Shown: positions 18,303 through 28,949 of the stretch, piece by piece
Numbering within the stretch: position 1 is the first letter of the stretch
How the letters are laid out: the number at the start of each line of letters is the position of its first letter
Assembly (NCBI RefSeq): GCF_007997035.1
Contig: NZ_VOSS01000091.1
Span: 1-53,114, forward strand
DNA: 53,114 bases
DNA from: Ralstonia sp. TCR112
Lineage (GTDB): Bacteria > Pseudomonadota > Gammaproteobacteria > Burkholderiales > Burkholderiaceae
Reading direction: 5' to 3'
The notes under the pieces: model-generated
Told to the model about the DNA's origin: nothing
The model's input: the letters and a program-made list of their open reading frames with translations, nothing else
The model's database searches: none
Translations under genes and position numbers: made by a program

Positions 18303-21033
18303 TCACTCCCCGCCTCCCGGCGCCAGCACCTCACGCTGCCCATTCCGCCCCATCGGCGACACCAGCCCGGCCGCTTCCATCTGTTCGATGAGCCGCGCGG
18401 CACGGTTGTAGCCGATGCGCAGTTGCCGCTGCACGGAAGAAATCGACGCGCGGCGCGTGTTGAGCACAAACGCCGCAGCCTCGTCGTAGAGCGGATCAGC
18501 TTCCGCATCTCCGCTTTCGCCACCGAACAAATCGCCGCTCGCGGCAGCTTCCCCCGGATCACCGGCGAGGATGGCGTCGTCGTATTCGGGCTCGCCAAAC
18601 TGCTTCCAGTGTTCGACCACGCGGTGCACTTCTTCATCGGCGACAAACGCGCCGTGCACGCGCTGTGGGTAGCCGGTGCCCGGCGGCAGGAACAGCATGT
18701 CGCCCTGGCCGAGCAGCGATTCGGCGCCCATCTGGTCGAGAATCGTTCGCGAGTCGATCTTGGAAGACACCTGGAACGCCACGCGCGTCGGAATGTTCGC
18801 CTTGATCAGGCCGGTGATGACGTCCACCGACGGCCGCTGCGTCGCCAGAATCAAATGGATGCCGGCGGCACGGGCCTTCTGCGCGAGGCGCGCGATCAGC
18901 TCTTCGATCTTCTTGCCGGCCACCATCATCAGATCGGCCAGTTCGTCGATGACGACCACGATCATCGGCAGCGTCGAGAGGGGCTCGGGCGCATCGGGCG
19001 TCAGCGAGAACGGATTCGGCACCTTGCGGCCGGCCTGTTCTGCCGCGCGGATCTTCTGGTTGTAGCCGGCCAGGTTGCGCACACCCAGCGCCGACATCAG
19101 GCGGTAGCGCTTTTCCATTTCGCCCACGCACCAGTTCAGCGCGTGCGCGGCCTGCTTCATGTCGGTGACGACCGGCGCGAGCAGATGCGGAATGCCCTCG
19201 TACACCGAGAGTTCCAGCATCTTCGGGTCGATCATGATCATGCGCACGTCATCTGGCGTGGCCTTGTACAGCATCGACAGGATCATCGCGTTGACGGCGA
19301 CCGACTTGCCGGAGCCCGTCGTGCCGGCCACCAGCAGGTGCGGGGCGCGTGCGAGATCCGTCACCACCGGGTTGCCGGTGATGTCCTTGCCCATGGCCAG
19401 CACGAGGTGCGACGCATGCGACTGGAAATCCGCTGCGTTCACGACTTCCGACAAGCGGATCATTTCGCGCTTGGCATTGGGCAACTCCAGGCCCATGCAT
19501 GTCTTGCCGGGGATGGTTTCGACGACGCGGATGGACGTCACGCCCAGCGCCCGCGCCAGGTCTTTCATCAGCCCGACGACCTGCGCGCCGCGCACGCCAA
19601 TCGCCGGATCGACCTCGAAACGCGTGATGACCGGCCCGGCCGACGCGCCAACGACCGTGACCGGCACCTTGAACTCGGCCAGACGCTGGGCAATCAGGTT
19701 GCTGGTCTCTTCCAGATGCTCGGCGGAGACGGATTCCGCGCTGGGGGATGCGGCGGTCAGCAATCCGGCGCCCGGCAGGCGGTAGTCGACGATGCGTGGC
19801 GCCGCAGGTGCTGCAGCTGGCGCGGGTGCGGGCGCAGGCGCGAGGCGATGACCGGCGCCGCGCGCGACACCACCTCCCCCACCACGCCGGCAAGACGATG
19901 CGCGGCTTGGGCGTAGGCACGGCAGGCGCGACTTCCGGCTGCGCGGCCGGTTCGATGGACGGTGCTGCGGGCAGCGCTTCGACCTCGGGCAGTGCTTCAA
20001 CAATCGGGGCGGCTTCAGCTTCCACGATCGGCTCGGCGACCTCCTGCGCGGGCGTCGGTGCTACGGCGGGCGCCATCAGGCCGCGCAGTTCGGCCAGGAG
20101 CGCCTCGGCTTCTTGGCGTACGGCATCCAGATCGACGGTGGGCGTTTCTGCGACGTCGGCTTTCGCCTCCACCAACTCCGGCGCCGTCGGCTCGGCGAGC
20201 ACGAGCGGCTCGGCAGCGGGCACGGCCTGCGGCACAGAGGCCGCCGGAGCTGGCGCTGGCGCCTGCGTCTGCAGACCAAGTTGCGGTTGATGGAACGGGC
20301 TGCTGACGATGGTGGCACGCGGTTTTGGGCGTGCCGCGGGCGTCTGCGGCGGAGTGGGTGGAGCTGCGGGCCGCGCCTTGGCGCTTGCTGGCGTCTCTGC
20401 CGGCGCACCCTTCTTTGCATCGATCAGCGGCCAGATCTCGCCGGGCTGCGGCGGCGAGGGGCGCGTGCGCGGGGGCGGCTGCCATGCGGGCTGGCGTCGG
20501 GCAGAAACCGCCTCGATGCCACGGTGACGCACCGCCGGCTGCGCGGGGCCGGCATTAGCGGTCCAACGCGTCTCCCCTGCCCCGCCGAGTCCGAGCGCGG
20601 TCGGCTTCAAGCCATCGTCAACGGGTTCGTCGTGGCGGGTGACCGGCTCGGAAGACGCCTCGGCATCAGCGGCGCGGCGGCGGTTCAGCACCTGGCCCCA
20701 CGATCGTCCGAACACCATGGGGGCGACCCAGACAAGCACGCCGAGCATCAGGAGGAACGCGCCCGTCCAGCCCAGCATGTGAGAGAACAGCGACGACAAT
20801 GCGCGCCCGGCAGCACCGCCGGCCTTGTCCTGCGGGTCGGCGCCAGAAGTCAGGGCTTCAAGCGCGGCGCTGGCGCTCAACGCGACGAGCGTCACCAGCC
20901 AGAGCCGCACGGTGCCCCGGCCTTTGAGGAAATCCCGCTCCCCCGCCAGCGCGCGCGTTACATACCGCCACACCAGCGGCAGCAGCCACACGGTGGAAAT
21001 GCCAAACCAGCCAAGCACCATTTCAAACGCCAT
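18303..21033 (-). pseudogene. ftsK: FtsK/SpoIIIE-type DNA translocase, two single-base frameshifts
   Basis: Septal DNA pump for chromosome segregation. The N-terminus has several membrane segments (MVLGWFGISTVWLLPLVW, LWLVTLVALSAS, AFLLMLGVLVWVAPMVF). A long Ala/Pro/Glu-rich linker follows, then the motor: [17 protein letters not shown] (Walker A), [14 protein letters not shown] (Walker B), and a C-terminal gamma winged helix ([20 protein letters not shown]). The frame changes twice between 19840 and 19886, in the linker, each time by loss of one base (first near 19885 in a GGCGGTGG context). With both restored the protein is about 910 residues. The motor and DNA-binding parts are intact. It may be a second FtsK copy; this cannot be judged here. 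Confidence 0.93.
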
Positions 21034-21128
21034 CTACAAATGCCAGGCCGCGATTGTAGCGGTGCGCGCCACCGCCATGAGAATCGCCCAGCCGAAAAAC
21101 ACCCGGCCGGGCGTTCTGGCAACACGTT

Positions 21129-21914
21129 TCAGCGCAGCGTGCCCGATGCGGTGGCGCGTGCGCTGCTTGCACTGCGCGACGCCTCGATCAGCAGAATGAT
21201 CATCAGGACGGTGCCGGCCAGCGCAAACACCGCGTAGCCGATATTGCTGCCTTCAATGGCGAACAGCGACGGCGAGTAGCTCTGCCCCGTGCAGATCATC
21301 GTGCCGGCCGTCATGCCCGTGTAGTGCATGCCGCAGACGGCCACGCCCATGATCAGCGCCGCACCCAACTGCTGACCGCGTGTCTTGACGGTTGTTGCCA
21401 GCCACAGCGCGACCATCGATACCACGACCGCAATCAAGGCCGAGACGCCCATGATGGAGACGTCCCAGTCGAAGTTGCTGTTCGTATGCACAGCGGCCAT
21501 GCCGGTGTAATGCATCACCGCCACGCCGAGGCCGGTCAGCACGCCGCCCTCGGCAATGTTGCGCAGGCGGTTGCCCGTGGTGCGCGACGCAATGACGAGC
21601 CCGCCAGCGGCAAACACCATCACCACCAGCAGCGACATCATGGTCATGAAGAGATCGAACTCGATCCGGACGGGTGTCCGGTAAGCCGCCATGCCGATGA
21701 AGTGCATCGACCAGACCGCCCCGCCGCCGAGCGCCACGCTGGCGCAGATCAACCGGTCCATGTCGAGGGTGCCGTTCTTGTTGCGCACGCGTCTTGACCA
21801 TCGCAAGCCCACATACGCCCCCGCCACCGAGATCAGATACGACAGCCCCACCAGCAGCCAGTCGTATGCATAAGGCACGATCGCGCCCGGCACCGCAGAA
21901 AAGCCGTTGAACAT
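21129..21914 (-). CDS. MHYT-domain integral membrane protein
   Basis: Putative membrane sensor, possibly for a gas or metal such as O2, CO or NO through copper. The start chosen is MFNGFSAVPGAIV at 21914 because GGGAGGG lies just upstream; a longer frame extends to 22055 without support. The 261 residues include about seven membrane helices and three copies of the family motif: SMHFIGM, VMHYTGM and GMHYTGM. No GGDEF, EAL or kinase domain is attached, so any output must go through a partner. It is transcribed divergently from the next gene. Confidence 0.88.
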   Translation of the reverse strand: MFNGFSAVPGAIVPYAYDWLLVGLSYLISVAGAYVGLRWSRRVRNKNGTLDMDRLICASVALGGGAVWSMHFIGMAAYRTPVRIEFDLFMTMMSLLVVMVFAAGGLVIASRTTGNRLRNIAEGGVLTGLGVAVMHYTGMAAVHTNSNFDWDVSIMGVSALIAVVVSMVALWLATTVKTRGQQLGAALIMGVAVCGMHYTGMTAGTMICTGQSYSPSLFAIEGSNIGYAVFALAGTVLMIILLIEASRSASSARATASGTLR

Positions 21915-22171
21915 GACACACCCTCCCGTTTTGAATACCAAAAGACCGCCGGATTGCCGGGCGGTATCGGCCGGCCGCCCGTTGCTCTGGACGGCCACGT
22001 TTTCGTTATCGTCTGTCTGGATTTGGCATGGCCTCGAGCGGGCCTTGGGGGCCAAGTATGGCCACGAGTGATTGCCCGGCCAATCACCTGATCTAGGTAA
22101 CTTTGGGTCGACTTTTGGCGCGGGCCCCCGACTTGCTTGCGCTATGGGAAATGCGTTTCTCAGGAGTTCCC

Positions 22172-22753
22172 ATGTCGCTCATCGTCGCAGCCCGTTTCGA
22201 TACGTTTGAACGCGCCGAAGAGGCCGCGCGTGCACTGTTCGCCCAACGCTTTTCCGAGGACGACGTGAACGTCTTCTTCGTCAACCCGTCCGGCCAGCAT
22301 GCGGCATTTCCGATTGGCGGCGACCGCAACGCCGACCCGGGTGCGGCACGCGCCCATGCCGGCGCCGGCAAGGGGATGGCGATCGGCGCCGCGATTGGCG
22401 CTGTCGCGGGGGTGGTCGTGCTGATTGCGCTGCACGTGGCCGTGCTGTTCTCGGTGGTGGCGGCCGGGGTGGGCGCCTATATCGGTTCGCTGGCGGGTGC
22501 CATGGTCGCCACACGCGACGAGCCCCACCCCGCACAGCCGGCCGATGCCACGTTGCGCACGCGGCATTCCGGCGTCCTGCTGGCCGTGCGCGTGACACCG
22601 GACCGGGAAGCCGAAGCCGCGCGTATCCTCGCCAGCGTCGGCGGTATGGATGTCGAAGAAGCCGCAGGCCGCTGGCGCAACGGCGAGTGGGTCGACTTCG
22701 ATCCGCTCAGCCCGGCCAAGCTCAACCCAAAGGTCGCTCAGCGGGCCGCTTGA
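22172..22753 (+). CDS. Small membrane protein with glycine-zipper hairpin
   Basis: I choose ATG 22172 (MSLIVAARFDTFERAEE), preceded by CAGGAG; the longer frame from 22103 lacks a ribosome site. The 193 residues have a soluble N-terminal domain with FAQRFSEDDVNVFFVNPSGQ. Next is a Gly/Ala-rich membrane hairpin (about residues 70-120: GMAIGAAIGAVAGVVV and VGAYIGSLAGAMVA). The C-terminal domain includes HSGVLLAVRVTPDREAEAARI. This resembles conserved proteins of unknown function with a central glycine zipper, often stress related. It ends 18 bases from the convergent transporter gene. Confidence 0.85.
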   Translation: MSLIVAARFDTFERAEEAARALFAQRFSEDDVNVFFVNPSGQHAAFPIGGDRNADPGAARAHAGAGKGMAIGAAIGAVAGVVVLIALHVAVLFSVVAAGVGAYIGSLAGAMVATRDEPHPAQPADATLRTRHSGVLLAVRVTPDREAEAARILASVGGMDVEEAAGRWRNGEWVDFDPLSPAKLNPKVAQRAA

Positions 22754-22771
22754 TCGGGGCGAGCAGCAGAA

Positions 22772-24073
22772 TCAAGCCGCGGTGCTCGGTGCCGTCCCGC
22801 CCGGCTGCATCGGCACGGGGCGCGCCTGCTTATCGTTGAGCATCGTCCACACGAGGATGGCCGCCACGATGTCGAATACTGCCAGCGCCACAAACAGCGG
22901 GTTGTAGCCGATGGTCGTGGCCAGCGTGCCGACCGCCAGCGAGAAGAGCATGCCGCCCATGTAGCCCGACATGCCCGCCAGCCCCACGGCCGTACCGACT
23001 TCGTGCTTGCCGAACATGTCGGACGTGAGCGTGTACAGCGCGCCGGACAGCGTCTGGTGCGCAAAGCCGCCCACGCAGAACAGCGCAATCGCCGTGTAGG
23101 GACTCGTGGCAAGCCCGATGCAGGCCGGGCCGATCATGCACAGGCAGCCCGTCACCATCACCAGCTTGCGCGATGTCACCAGCGACACCGAAAAACGTTT
23201 CTGGAACCACGGTGCCAGATACCCGCCCAGCACACAGCCAACGTCTGCGGCCAGGAACGGCAGCCACGCAAACAGCGCGATCTCCTTCAGGTTCATATGG
23301 CGCTCGGTGGCCATATAAAGCGGAATCCAATAGTTGAACGTCTGCCACGCCGGCTCCGACAGAAAGCGCGGGATGGCGATGCCCCAGAAGCGGCGGCCGC
23401 TGACGATCTTGCCCCACGATGGCTTTGGCACGTTGGCGTTGTCATCGGGTGTTTCCTGGCCTGCGCGGATGTAGTTGCGCTCTTCTTCCGACAAGCGATG
23501 GTGCTTGGCCGGCACGCGATAGAGCAGGAACCACAGCACGCTCCACACCAGCCCGAGCCCGCCGATCACGGCAAAGGCGAAGCGCCAGTTGCCGTGCAGG
23601 ATGCACCAAACCACCAGTGGCGGTGCCACCACCGCGCCCACGGACGAGCCGATGTTGAACCAGCCGGTTGCGATCGACCGCTCCTTGGCCGGGAACCACT
23701 CTGCCGTTGCCCGCAGTGCCGATGGGAAACCGGCCGCCTCCGTCATCCCGAGCATCGCGCGGAACGCCGCCAGCGACAGCCAACCGCCCGCCGTGCTGTG
23801 CAGCAGACAGACCACCGACCACGCCGCCGCAAACAGCGCAAAACCCAGCTTGGTGCCCAGCACGTCAAGCACGTACCCCGCCACGGGCTGCATCACCATG
23901 TATGCCGCCTGGAACGCCGCGACGATGTAGCCGTACTGCTGCGTGCTGATGTTCAGCACCTTGTTCACTTCAGGCGCCGCCACGGCCAGCGCGTTGCGCG
24001 CCAGGTAGTTCATGATCAGGCCGCTCAGCACGAGGCCGATGATCCACCAGCGCAAGCCTTTGATGGGTTTCAT
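22772..24073 (-). CDS. MFS hexuronate transporter (ExuT-like)
   Basis: Major facilitator, anion:cation symporter family; likely brings galacturonate or glucuronate into the cell. It has 433 residues with about 12 membrane helices. The start MKPIKGLRWWIIGLVLSG and segment INYLARNALAVAAPEV are typical of ExuT/GudP-type carriers, as are FRAMLGMTEAAGFPSALRA and AEWFPAKERSIATGWFN. An AGGAGA site precedes the start. It is the last gene of the leftward uronate operon, following a lactonase and uronate dehydrogenase, which supports hexuronate as substrate. Confidence 0.86.
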   Translation of the reverse strand: MKPIKGLRWWIIGLVLSGLIMNYLARNALAVAAPEVNKVLNISTQQYGYIVAAFQAAYMVMQPVAGYVLDVLGTKLGFALFAAAWSVVCLLHSTAGGWLSLAAFRAMLGMTEAAGFPSALRATAEWFPAKERSIATGWFNIGSSVGAVVAPPLVVWCILHGNWRFAFAVIGGLGLVWSVLWFLLYRVPAKHHRLSEEERNYIRAGQETPDDNANVPKPSWGKIVSGRRFWGIAIPRFLSEPAWQTFNYWIPLYMATERHMNLKEIALFAWLPFLAADVGCVLGGYLAPWFQKRFSVSLVTSRKLVMVTGCLCMIGPACIGLATSPYTAIALFCVGGFAHQTLSGALYTLTSDMFGKHEVGTAVGLAGMSGYMGGMLFSLAVGTLATTIGYNPLFVALAVFDIVAAILVWTMLNDKQARPVPMQPGGTAPSTAA

Positions 24074-24125
24074 GTGTTGTCTCCTAAAGCCCCCGTTCTT
24101 CTTGTGTATGGGGCGTACTGCGGTT

Positions 24126-25028
24126 TCAGAGGTGCAAGACGGGTTCCGGTAAACCAGTCACGCCCGGGCGCACTGCAAACGTGGCGCCCGAAAGCGGGTC
24201 GTCGCCGATCAGGATCGACGTCACGAACAGCGTGTCCAGCCCAGGCCCGCCGAATGCGCACATGGCAGGCTTGGACGTGGGAATGGCGATGCTGCGATCG
24301 AGGCGGCCGTCCGGCGCAAAGCGGTGCACGAGCCCCGCATCGTTGCCGCAGATCCAGTAGCAGCCGTCGGCGTCCACCGCGGCGCCATCGGGGCGCCCAC
24401 GGTGCGCGTTCATGTCGATGAAGACGCGGCGGTTGTGCGGCATGCCGCTGTCGATGTCATAGTCGAAGGCCCAGATGATCTGGCGGCTCGCGTGCGAATC
24501 GGACAGATACATCGTCTTGCCGTCCGGGCTGAAGGCCAGGCCGTTCGGCACGATCAGATCGTCGATGACGACGTCGACGCGGCCGGCGCGAGCAGCCTCC
24601 GCATCCAGCCGATACAGCTTGCCGAGCGGCAGACCGAGCGACGTGTCGAAAACCATCGTGCCGGCCCAAAACCGGCCTTGGCGGTCGCAGCGGCCGTCGT
24701 TGAAGCGCATGTCGGGGCGTGCGTGCTCCACCGTGGCGAGGCGCTGCAGCGGGCCAAGCTGCGTGCCGGCGCGGGGCGGTGGCGCGAGAAAGATGCCGGT
24801 CTCCATTGCCATCGCCCAACCGTCGGACGCCATGGCAATACAGCCGGCCATCTCGGGCAGCGCCCAGCTGTCTGCCTGGCCCGAGAAGTAATTCCAGCGC
24901 CACAGCTTGCGGCCCGGAATGTCCGTCCAATACAGCGCCTGCTCGCCAGCGTGCCAGATCGGGCTTTCGCCGACGCCGCATTGCATGTTGCCAATCCGTT
25001 CGACGGTCGGCTCTACGTTCCGCTGCAT
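24126..25028 (-). CDS. SMP-30/gluconolactonase-family lactonase (aldarolactonase)
   Basis: Cytoplasmic beta-propeller hydrolase of 300 residues that probably opens the aldarolactone made by uronate dehydrogenase next door. I take the start at MQRNVEPTVERIG (25028); sequence upstream in the same frame overlaps udh and is not protein-like. Family motifs: CGVGESPIWHAGEQALYWTDIPG with the metal-binding Glu, ARPDMRFNDGRCDRQGRFWAGTM, and VPNGLAFSPDGKTMYLSDS with the metal Asn and Asp. It begins 4 bases after the udh stop. No signal peptide is present, unlike the second lactonase at 33123. Confidence 0.88.
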   Translation of the reverse strand: MQRNVEPTVERIGNMQCGVGESPIWHAGEQALYWTDIPGRKLWRWNYFSGQADSWALPEMAGCIAMASDGWAMAMETGIFLAPPPRAGTQLGPLQRLATVEHARPDMRFNDGRCDRQGRFWAGTMVFDTSLGLPLGKLYRLDAEAARAGRVDVVIDDLIVPNGLAFSPDGKTMYLSDSHASRQIIWAFDYDIDSGMPHNRRVFIDMNAHRGRPDGAAVDADGCYWICGNDAGLVHRFAPDGRLDRSIAIPTSKPAMCAFGGPGLDTLFVTSILIGDDPLSGATFAVRPGVTGLPEPVLHL

Positions 25029-25032
25029 TGCG

Positions 25033-25877
25033 TCAGTCTCCGAACGGGCCGGCTTTGACGAACGCCCCGCCCTGATACTGCGCGGCCGGGTCATCGGCAG
25101 GCAGCGGCGGCTGGGCTTCGACCTGCGCGCGGAAGATCTCGCTCGTCTCCGTGGGCTGATAGCCGAGGTGCGCGGCATGGCGGTTGTCCCACCAGCGGTC
25201 GCGGTTGTTCGACATGCCGTAGACGACCGTAAAGCCCACGCTTGGCACGAACAGCGCGCGACGGATGAGCTGCTCCAGGTCGTCATAGCCGAGCCAGGTG
25301 ACGAGCATGCGGCGGTCCTTCGCTTCGGCAAACGAAGAGCCGATGCGGATGGCCACCGTCTCGATGCCGTAGCGATCGAAATAGAAGCTGGCGAGCTGCT
25401 CGCCGAACACCTTGCTGAGCCCGTAGTAGCCATCGGGCTTGGTGGGCACGGTACTGTCGATCACCTCGCCCTGCTTGTAGAAGCCGATGGTGTGGTTCGA
25501 ACTGGCGAACACGATGCGGCGCACGCCATGACGGCGCGCGGCTTCGTACAGGTTGTAGGTGCCTGCGATGTTGGCCGGCAGGATCTCTTCAAACGGCCGC
25601 TCGACCGATACGCCGCCCAGATGCACGATGCATCGGTGCCAGCGACGAGCGCATCGACGGCTTTCGCGTCAGCCAGGTCACACGGCACGATTTCCTCACC
25701 GGTTCGCGCCTCGCCGAGATTTGATATATCAGACAAGCGCAAAGAATCGGCGTATTTGGGCAGACGCTCGCGCAGCACCTTGCCGAGGTTGCCGCCGGCG
25801 CCGGTCAGCAGCAGGCGGTGGCAGCGCGTGGTCACGCCGTCGAGCGGATCGTTTTGAACGTTCACTTCAGTCGTCAT
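25033..25877 (-). pseudogene. udh: Uronate dehydrogenase Udh, single-base frameshift
   Basis: NAD-dependent oxidation of galacturonate or glucuronate to the aldarolactone (EC 1.1.1.203). It is a short-chain/extended reductase with nucleotide loop LLLTGAGGNLGKVLRERL. The catalytic Tyr-Lys lies in DGYYGLSKVFGEQLASFYF, with the Ser in VFASSNHTIGFY. The first 80 residues end at DALVAGTDA and the rest begin at HLGGVSVERPFEEIL in another frame. One base is missing at about 25629 (expected Asp-Ala-Ile-Val-His-Leu-Gly-Gly). Corrected length is about 281 residues. It sits 1 base after garD and 4 bases before the lactonase gene. Confidence 0.9.
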
Positions 25878-25878
25878 A

Positions 25879-27480
25879 TCAGGTCACCGGGGCGGGGTTG
25901 AACAGGGCCAGCGCATTATGCAGGCCGAGCTTGTCGGCGCAAACCTGCTTGCGGCCGCTCGCCACGTCAAGGATCAGGTGGAACAGCTCCCAGCCGATGT
26001 CGGCAATGCTGGCTTCGCCTGTGGCGATGCGGCCGGCATCAAGGTCGATCAGGTCATGCCAGCGCTCGGACAGCGCCTTGCGCGTCGACACCTTGATGAC
26101 CGGCGCCATGGCCAGGCCGTACGGCGTGCCGCGGCCAGTCGTGAACACCTGCAGGTTCATGCCGGAGGCCAGCTGCAGCGTGCCGCACACGAAATCGCTG
26201 GCGGGCGTCGCCGCAAAGATCAGGCCCTTGCGACGCACCTTCTCACCGGGGCCAAGCACATCGACGATGGGCGTGCCGCCCGATTTGACGATCGAACCCA
26301 GCGCCTTTTCCACCACGTTAGACAGCCCGCCCTTCTTGTTGCCCGGCGACGGGTTGGCGCTGCGGTCGGTCTGGCCGCCGCTGAGATAGTTGTCGTACCA
26401 GGCCATCTCGCGCAGCAGCGCGCGGCCGACGTCTTCATCGACGGCGCGCGGCGTGAGCAGATGGATGGCGTCGCGCACCTCGGTCACCTCCGAGAACATC
26501 ACGGTGCCGCCCGCGCGCACGATCAGGTCCGCCGCAAAGCCGACCGCCGGATTGGCCGTCACGCCCGAGAACGCATCGCTGCCGCCGCACTGCACGCCAA
26601 CCACGAGATCGGATGCCGGGCAGGTCTCACGCTGGCGCTTGTTGAGATGTTCCAGGCGGCGCTCGGCCATCTCCATGATGGCGTCGGTCATGCCGATGAA
26701 GCCGTCGAAGGCTTCGTCCTGCAGACGCAGCACCGGCGAATCTGCGGTGCCGGCCACTTCGATCGGAATGCGCCCGCCCGGTGCGAGCTTTTCCGGCACG
26801 AGACGTTCGGGCACGAGCTTTTCGCAGCCCAGGCCGATCACCATGATCTCGCCGCCGAAGTTCGGATTGAGCGCCAGATTCTGCAGCGTGCGGATGGGCA
26901 CGATGGCGGCCGGTGCGTTGATGGCGACACCGCAGCCGTACACGTGGTTCAGCGCCACCACATCGTCGACGTTGGGGAAGCGCGGCAGCAGCTCGCGCTT
27001 GATGCGGCCCACCACGTAATCCGTCACGCCCGCCACGCATTGCACGCTGGTCATGATGCCGAGCACGTTCTTCGTGCCCACCGTGCCGTCTGCGTTGCGA
27101 TAGCCCTCGAAGGTGTAGCCCTCGAGTTTGGCGAGCTTGGGGTCGGGGCGCGTGGCCAGCGGCAATTCATCCAGCGCGGGGGCAGACGGCAGCTTCACGG
27201 CATGCTCGTTGACCCAGCTACCGCGCGGCAGCGGCTTCACGGCATAGCCAATCACCTCGTTGTACCGGATGATCGCATCGCCTTCGGCCAAGTCCACCAG
27301 CGCGACCTTGTGCCCCTGCGGCACGCCTTCGACCAGCACCGTGCCATCGGCGAGCGCCGTGCCGGCAGGCAAGCCGCGTGCGTTGACGACGATGGCGACG
27401 TTGTCACCGTCGTGCACGCGGATCGTCAGCGCCTTTTCAGTTGCGTTGCCGGCCTCGGGGGCCAGCGTCGGTTCAGACAT
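25879..27480 (-). CDS. garD: Galactarate dehydratase (UxaA family)
   Basis: Converts galactarate to 5-keto-4-deoxyglucarate (EC 4.2.1.42). I use [12 protein letters not shown] at 27480, preceded by ACGGAG; a further in-frame start at 27525 is less likely. It has 533 residues, close to 523 in E. coli. An N-terminal SAF-like domain ([18 protein letters not shown]) is followed by the UxaA/GarD core: [61 protein letters not shown] and the C-terminal [20 protein letters not shown]. Altronate dehydratase is the alternative, but the neighbours favour galactarate. Confidence 0.9.
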   Translation of the reverse strand: MSEPTLAPEAGNATEKALTIRVHDGDNVAIVVNARGLPAGTALADGTVLVEGVPQGHKVALVDLAEGDAIIRYNEVIGYAVKPLPRGSWVNEHAVKLPSAPALDELPLATRPDPKLAKLEGYTFEGYRNADGTVGTKNVLGIMTSVQCVAGVTDYVVGRIKRELLPRFPNVDDVVALNHVYGCGVAINAPAAIVPIRTLQNLALNPNFGGEIMVIGLGCEKLVPERLVPEKLAPGGRIPIEVAGTADSPVLRLQDEAFDGFIGMTDAIMEMAERRLEHLNKRQRETCPASDLVVGVQCGGSDAFSGVTANPAVGFAADLIVRAGGTVMFSEVTEVRDAIHLLTPRAVDEDVGRALLREMAWYDNYLSGGQTDRSANPSPGNKKGGLSNVVEKALGSIVKSGGTPIVDVLGPGEKVRRKGLIFAATPASDFVCGTLQLASGMNLQVFTTGRGTPYGLAMAPVIKVSTRKALSERWHDLIDLDAGRIATGEASIADIGWELFHLILDVASGRKQVCADKLGLHNALALFNPAPVT

Positions 27481-27521
27481 CACAGACTCCGTGATTGATT
27501 CAAACTCAAACGGGTTTCGTT

Positions 27522-28931
27522 TCAACGTCCCAAGCTCGGACGTTTCGGGTCGTACGTCCAGCCCGGCACGAGGTACTGCATGGCCATGGCGTCATCACGC
27601 GCGCCAGGGCCCAGGGTCTTGTACAGCGCATGGGCGGCCATGACGCGGTCCATGTCGATTTCGATGCCAAGGCCCGGGCGCTCCGGCACGGCCACGTGGC
27701 CGCCCTGGATGCGCAGCGGCTCGTGCGTCAGGCGTTCCTCGGCTTCCTGCCAGATCCAGTGCGTGTCGATGGCCGTGATGTTGCCTGGGGCGGCGGCGGC
27801 CACATGCGTGAACATCGCCAGTGACACATCGAAGTGGTTGTTGGAATGCGAGCCCCACGTCAGGCCCCACTCGTCGCACAGCTGCGCCACGCGCACGGAG
27901 CCTTGCATGGTCCAGAAATGCGGATCGGCCAGCGGAATATCGACCGCGTGCAGCTGCACGGCGTGGCCCATCTGCCGCCAGTCGGTCGCGATCATGTTGG
28001 TGGCCGTCGGGATGCCGGTGGCGCGCTTGAACTCGGCCATCACCTCACGGCCCGAGTAGCCGGCTTCGGGGCCGCACGGGTCTTCGGCATAGGCCAGCAG
28101 ATGCGCCTGGCCTTTGCACAGCGCAATGGCCTCGTTGAGCGACCATGCCCCATTCGGGTCCAACGTGACGCGGGCCTGTGGGAAGCGCGCCTTGATGGCG
28201 GCGATCGCTTCCATCTCATCCGTACCGCGCATCACGCCGCCCTTCAACTTGAAATCGGCAAAGCCGTAGCGGTCGGTGGCGGCTTCGGCGAGTCGTGCGA
28301 TGGCGGCGGGCGTCATGGCAGCTTCGTGGCGCAGGCGCAGCCAGTCGTCGGTGCCGTTCGCGCCATCCAGATACGGTAAATCGGTCTTGCGGCGGTCGCC
28401 CACGTAGAACAGGTAGGCGAGCATCGGGGCGCTATCGCGCTGCTGGCCGGCACCGAGCAACTCTGCCACCGGCACCTCCAGAAACTGGCCAAGCAGATCG
28501 AGCAGCGCCGCTTCCACCGCCGTGATGACGTTGTCCATGCGCAGGTTGATCTCGTGCGGCTGGCGCAGCACGGCGGCTTCCGAAGCGGAGGTCACCTGGT
28601 GCACCGTCGCCTGATGCGCGGCATTGCCGCCACCGGCCAGCGCCCGCCGGATGCTGTTCAGCACGCCGTTGGTACGGCCGATCGATTGACCGACCACCAG
28701 CGGAATCACGCGCTCCAGCGCCTGGCGGATGCCCTCCCCGCCCGGCACCTCACCCACGCCGGTGCGCCCGGCGTTGTCCTTCAGGATGACGAGATTGCGC
28801 GTAAAGAACGGGGCGTGCGCGCCGCACAGGTTCAGCAGCATGCTGTCGCGGCCTGCGACGGGAATCACCTGCATCTCCGTCACCCGCGGTGTGTGGGTGC
28901 GCGCGCCGGACTCGATCGATTGCAACGTCAC
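27522..28931 (-). CDS. gudD: Glucarate dehydratase
   Basis: Enolase-superfamily enzyme dehydrating D-glucarate to 5-keto-4-deoxyglucarate (EC 4.2.1.40). It has 469 residues beginning at a GTG codon (GTGACGTTGCAATCG) with GGGAG upstream. Active-site elements visible: FADFKLKGG with the paired lysines, [12 protein letters not shown] and [10 protein letters not shown] as metal ligands, [13 protein letters not shown], and [18 protein letters not shown] with the catalytic His. It lies 18 bases after gudP and 41 bases before garD. It is complete, with no frame defect. Confidence 0.94.
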   Translation of the reverse strand: MTLQSIESGARTHTPRVTEMQVIPVAGRDSMLLNLCGAHAPFFTRNLVILKDNAGRTGVGEVPGGEGIRQALERVIPLVVGQSIGRTNGVLNSIRRALAGGGNAAHQATVHQVTSASEAAVLRQPHEINLRMDNVITAVEAALLDLLGQFLEVPVAELLGAGQQRDSAPMLAYLFYVGDRRKTDLPYLDGANGTDDWLRLRHEAAMTPAAIARLAEAATDRYGFADFKLKGGVMRGTDEMEAIAAIKARFPQARVTLDPNGAWSLNEAIALCKGQAHLLAYAEDPCGPEAGYSGREVMAEFKRATGIPTATNMIATDWRQMGHAVQLHAVDIPLADPHFWTMQGSVRVAQLCDEWGLTWGSHSNNHFDVSLAMFTHVAAAAPGNITAIDTHWIWQEAEERLTHEPLRIQGGHVAVPERPGLGIEIDMDRVMAAHALYKTLGPGARDDAMAMQYLVPGWTYDPKRPSLGR

Positions 28932-28949
28932 TTACAAGGCTCCCGTGGC

